Shown here: positions 63,601 through 64,000 of the stretch, one piece after another | Numbering within the stretch: position 1 is the first letter of the stretch | Layout: every line of letters starts with the position of its first letter | DNA from: Galbula dea | Lineage: Eukaryota; Chordata; Aves; Piciformes; Galbulidae | DNA length: 64,000 nt | Direction: 5' to 3' | NCBI GenBank assembly: GCA_013399015.1 | Contig: VWZX01010739.1 | Location: 1-64,000, forward strand | Program-made: the position numbers and the translations under genes | The notes under the pieces: generated by a model | The model's database searches: none | Seen by the model: the letters and a program-made list of their open reading frames with translations, nothing else | Told to the model about the DNA's origin: nothing

Positions 63601-64000
63601 ACTGCTTACTCACCAGTAGATGGCACAGCCAGGTGGAAGACTTGTCTCACCTTGTAATGGTGGTAAGGGAGAATAAAGTCTCCTTTCCACAACCTCCTCC
63701 TGAGCCTCTTTAAATTCAACAAGAAGCTTGAATCCTGTCTCACACATCTTACTTTATACCAGCACCTAAGTTTCCCTAAAGCCTAGTGCAGTGTTGTCCT
63801 CTGATATCCAACAACTCTCCCATAGCCTGTCCTTAAAATTCAACAGTAAAGACACAAGAGTGGAGTGACAGATTATGGCTTTGGATAGTGAGCAAGGAAC
63901 CAACTTTAAAGCTCAATTTTGAGCTGTAGAAGCAAAGAAACAGAAATGGCTCCAGCATGTATAAAAAAAAAGAAATCCAAATGAGAAAGATACATCCCTG

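Larger units (their letters stand above)
41337..64000 (-). other. TMEM132C intron 4 (3' part, at least 22.7 kb)
   Basis: This sequence lies upstream of exon 5 on the minus strand and runs off the window. Every minus-strand open frame here was compared with the expected TMEM132 N-terminal half and none fits, so exon 4 must lie beyond 64000. Contents are CR1 pieces at 51407-51564 and 55420-55612, a possible repeat near 44755, simple C-, G- and T-rich tracts, and a local GC-rich stretch at 50020-50500. Other stretches (41400-49900, 52000-54700, 56000-64000) are AT-rich unique sequence without a supportable gene. Confidence 0.8.

Overview
The window reads as nuclear DNA from a bird. It holds the 3' half of one large, intron-rich vertebrate gene on the minus strand. 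The interspersed repeats that can be recognised are avian CR1 LINE fragments and very old amniote-wide relics. No mammalian Alu or L1 was noticed, and nothing prokaryotic, phage or plasmid-like was seen.

The gene is a TMEM132-family member, most likely TMEM132C. It encodes a single-pass type I membrane protein with an Ig-like ectodomain and a cytoplasmic tail. Five coding exons are present, taken as exons 5-9 of the nine-exon family structure. In transcript order they are 41336-41193, 8908-8703, 7562-7289, 5586-5395 and 2931-1750. All junctions are GT/AG, the phases agree (0, 0, 2, 0, 0), and the joined frame is open for 665 codons to a TAA stop. The signal peptide and about 440 N-terminal residues lie beyond position 64000.

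Layout from left to right: 1-1749 is 3'UTR, with candidate poly(A), Pumilio and GU-rich elements. 1750-8908 holds exons 9 to 6 with short introns of 1.1-2.5 kb. 8909-41192 is a 32.3-kb intron. 41193-41336 is exon 5. 41337-64000 is the 3' part of another large intron.

The introns are AT-rich and poor in repeats. They carry four CR1 or CR1-like pieces, several MIR/CORE-type SINE tails and a few decayed palindromic (MITE-like) elements. No second convincing protein gene, tRNA or rRNA was found. The other open reading frames are short, mostly on shadow strands, and show no recognisable family. I found no sign of a new biological system. The best leads are 3'UTR regulatory motifs, a WAVE-binding-like motif in the tail, a strong plus-strand splice-acceptor-like site near 50060, and the fossil repeats.
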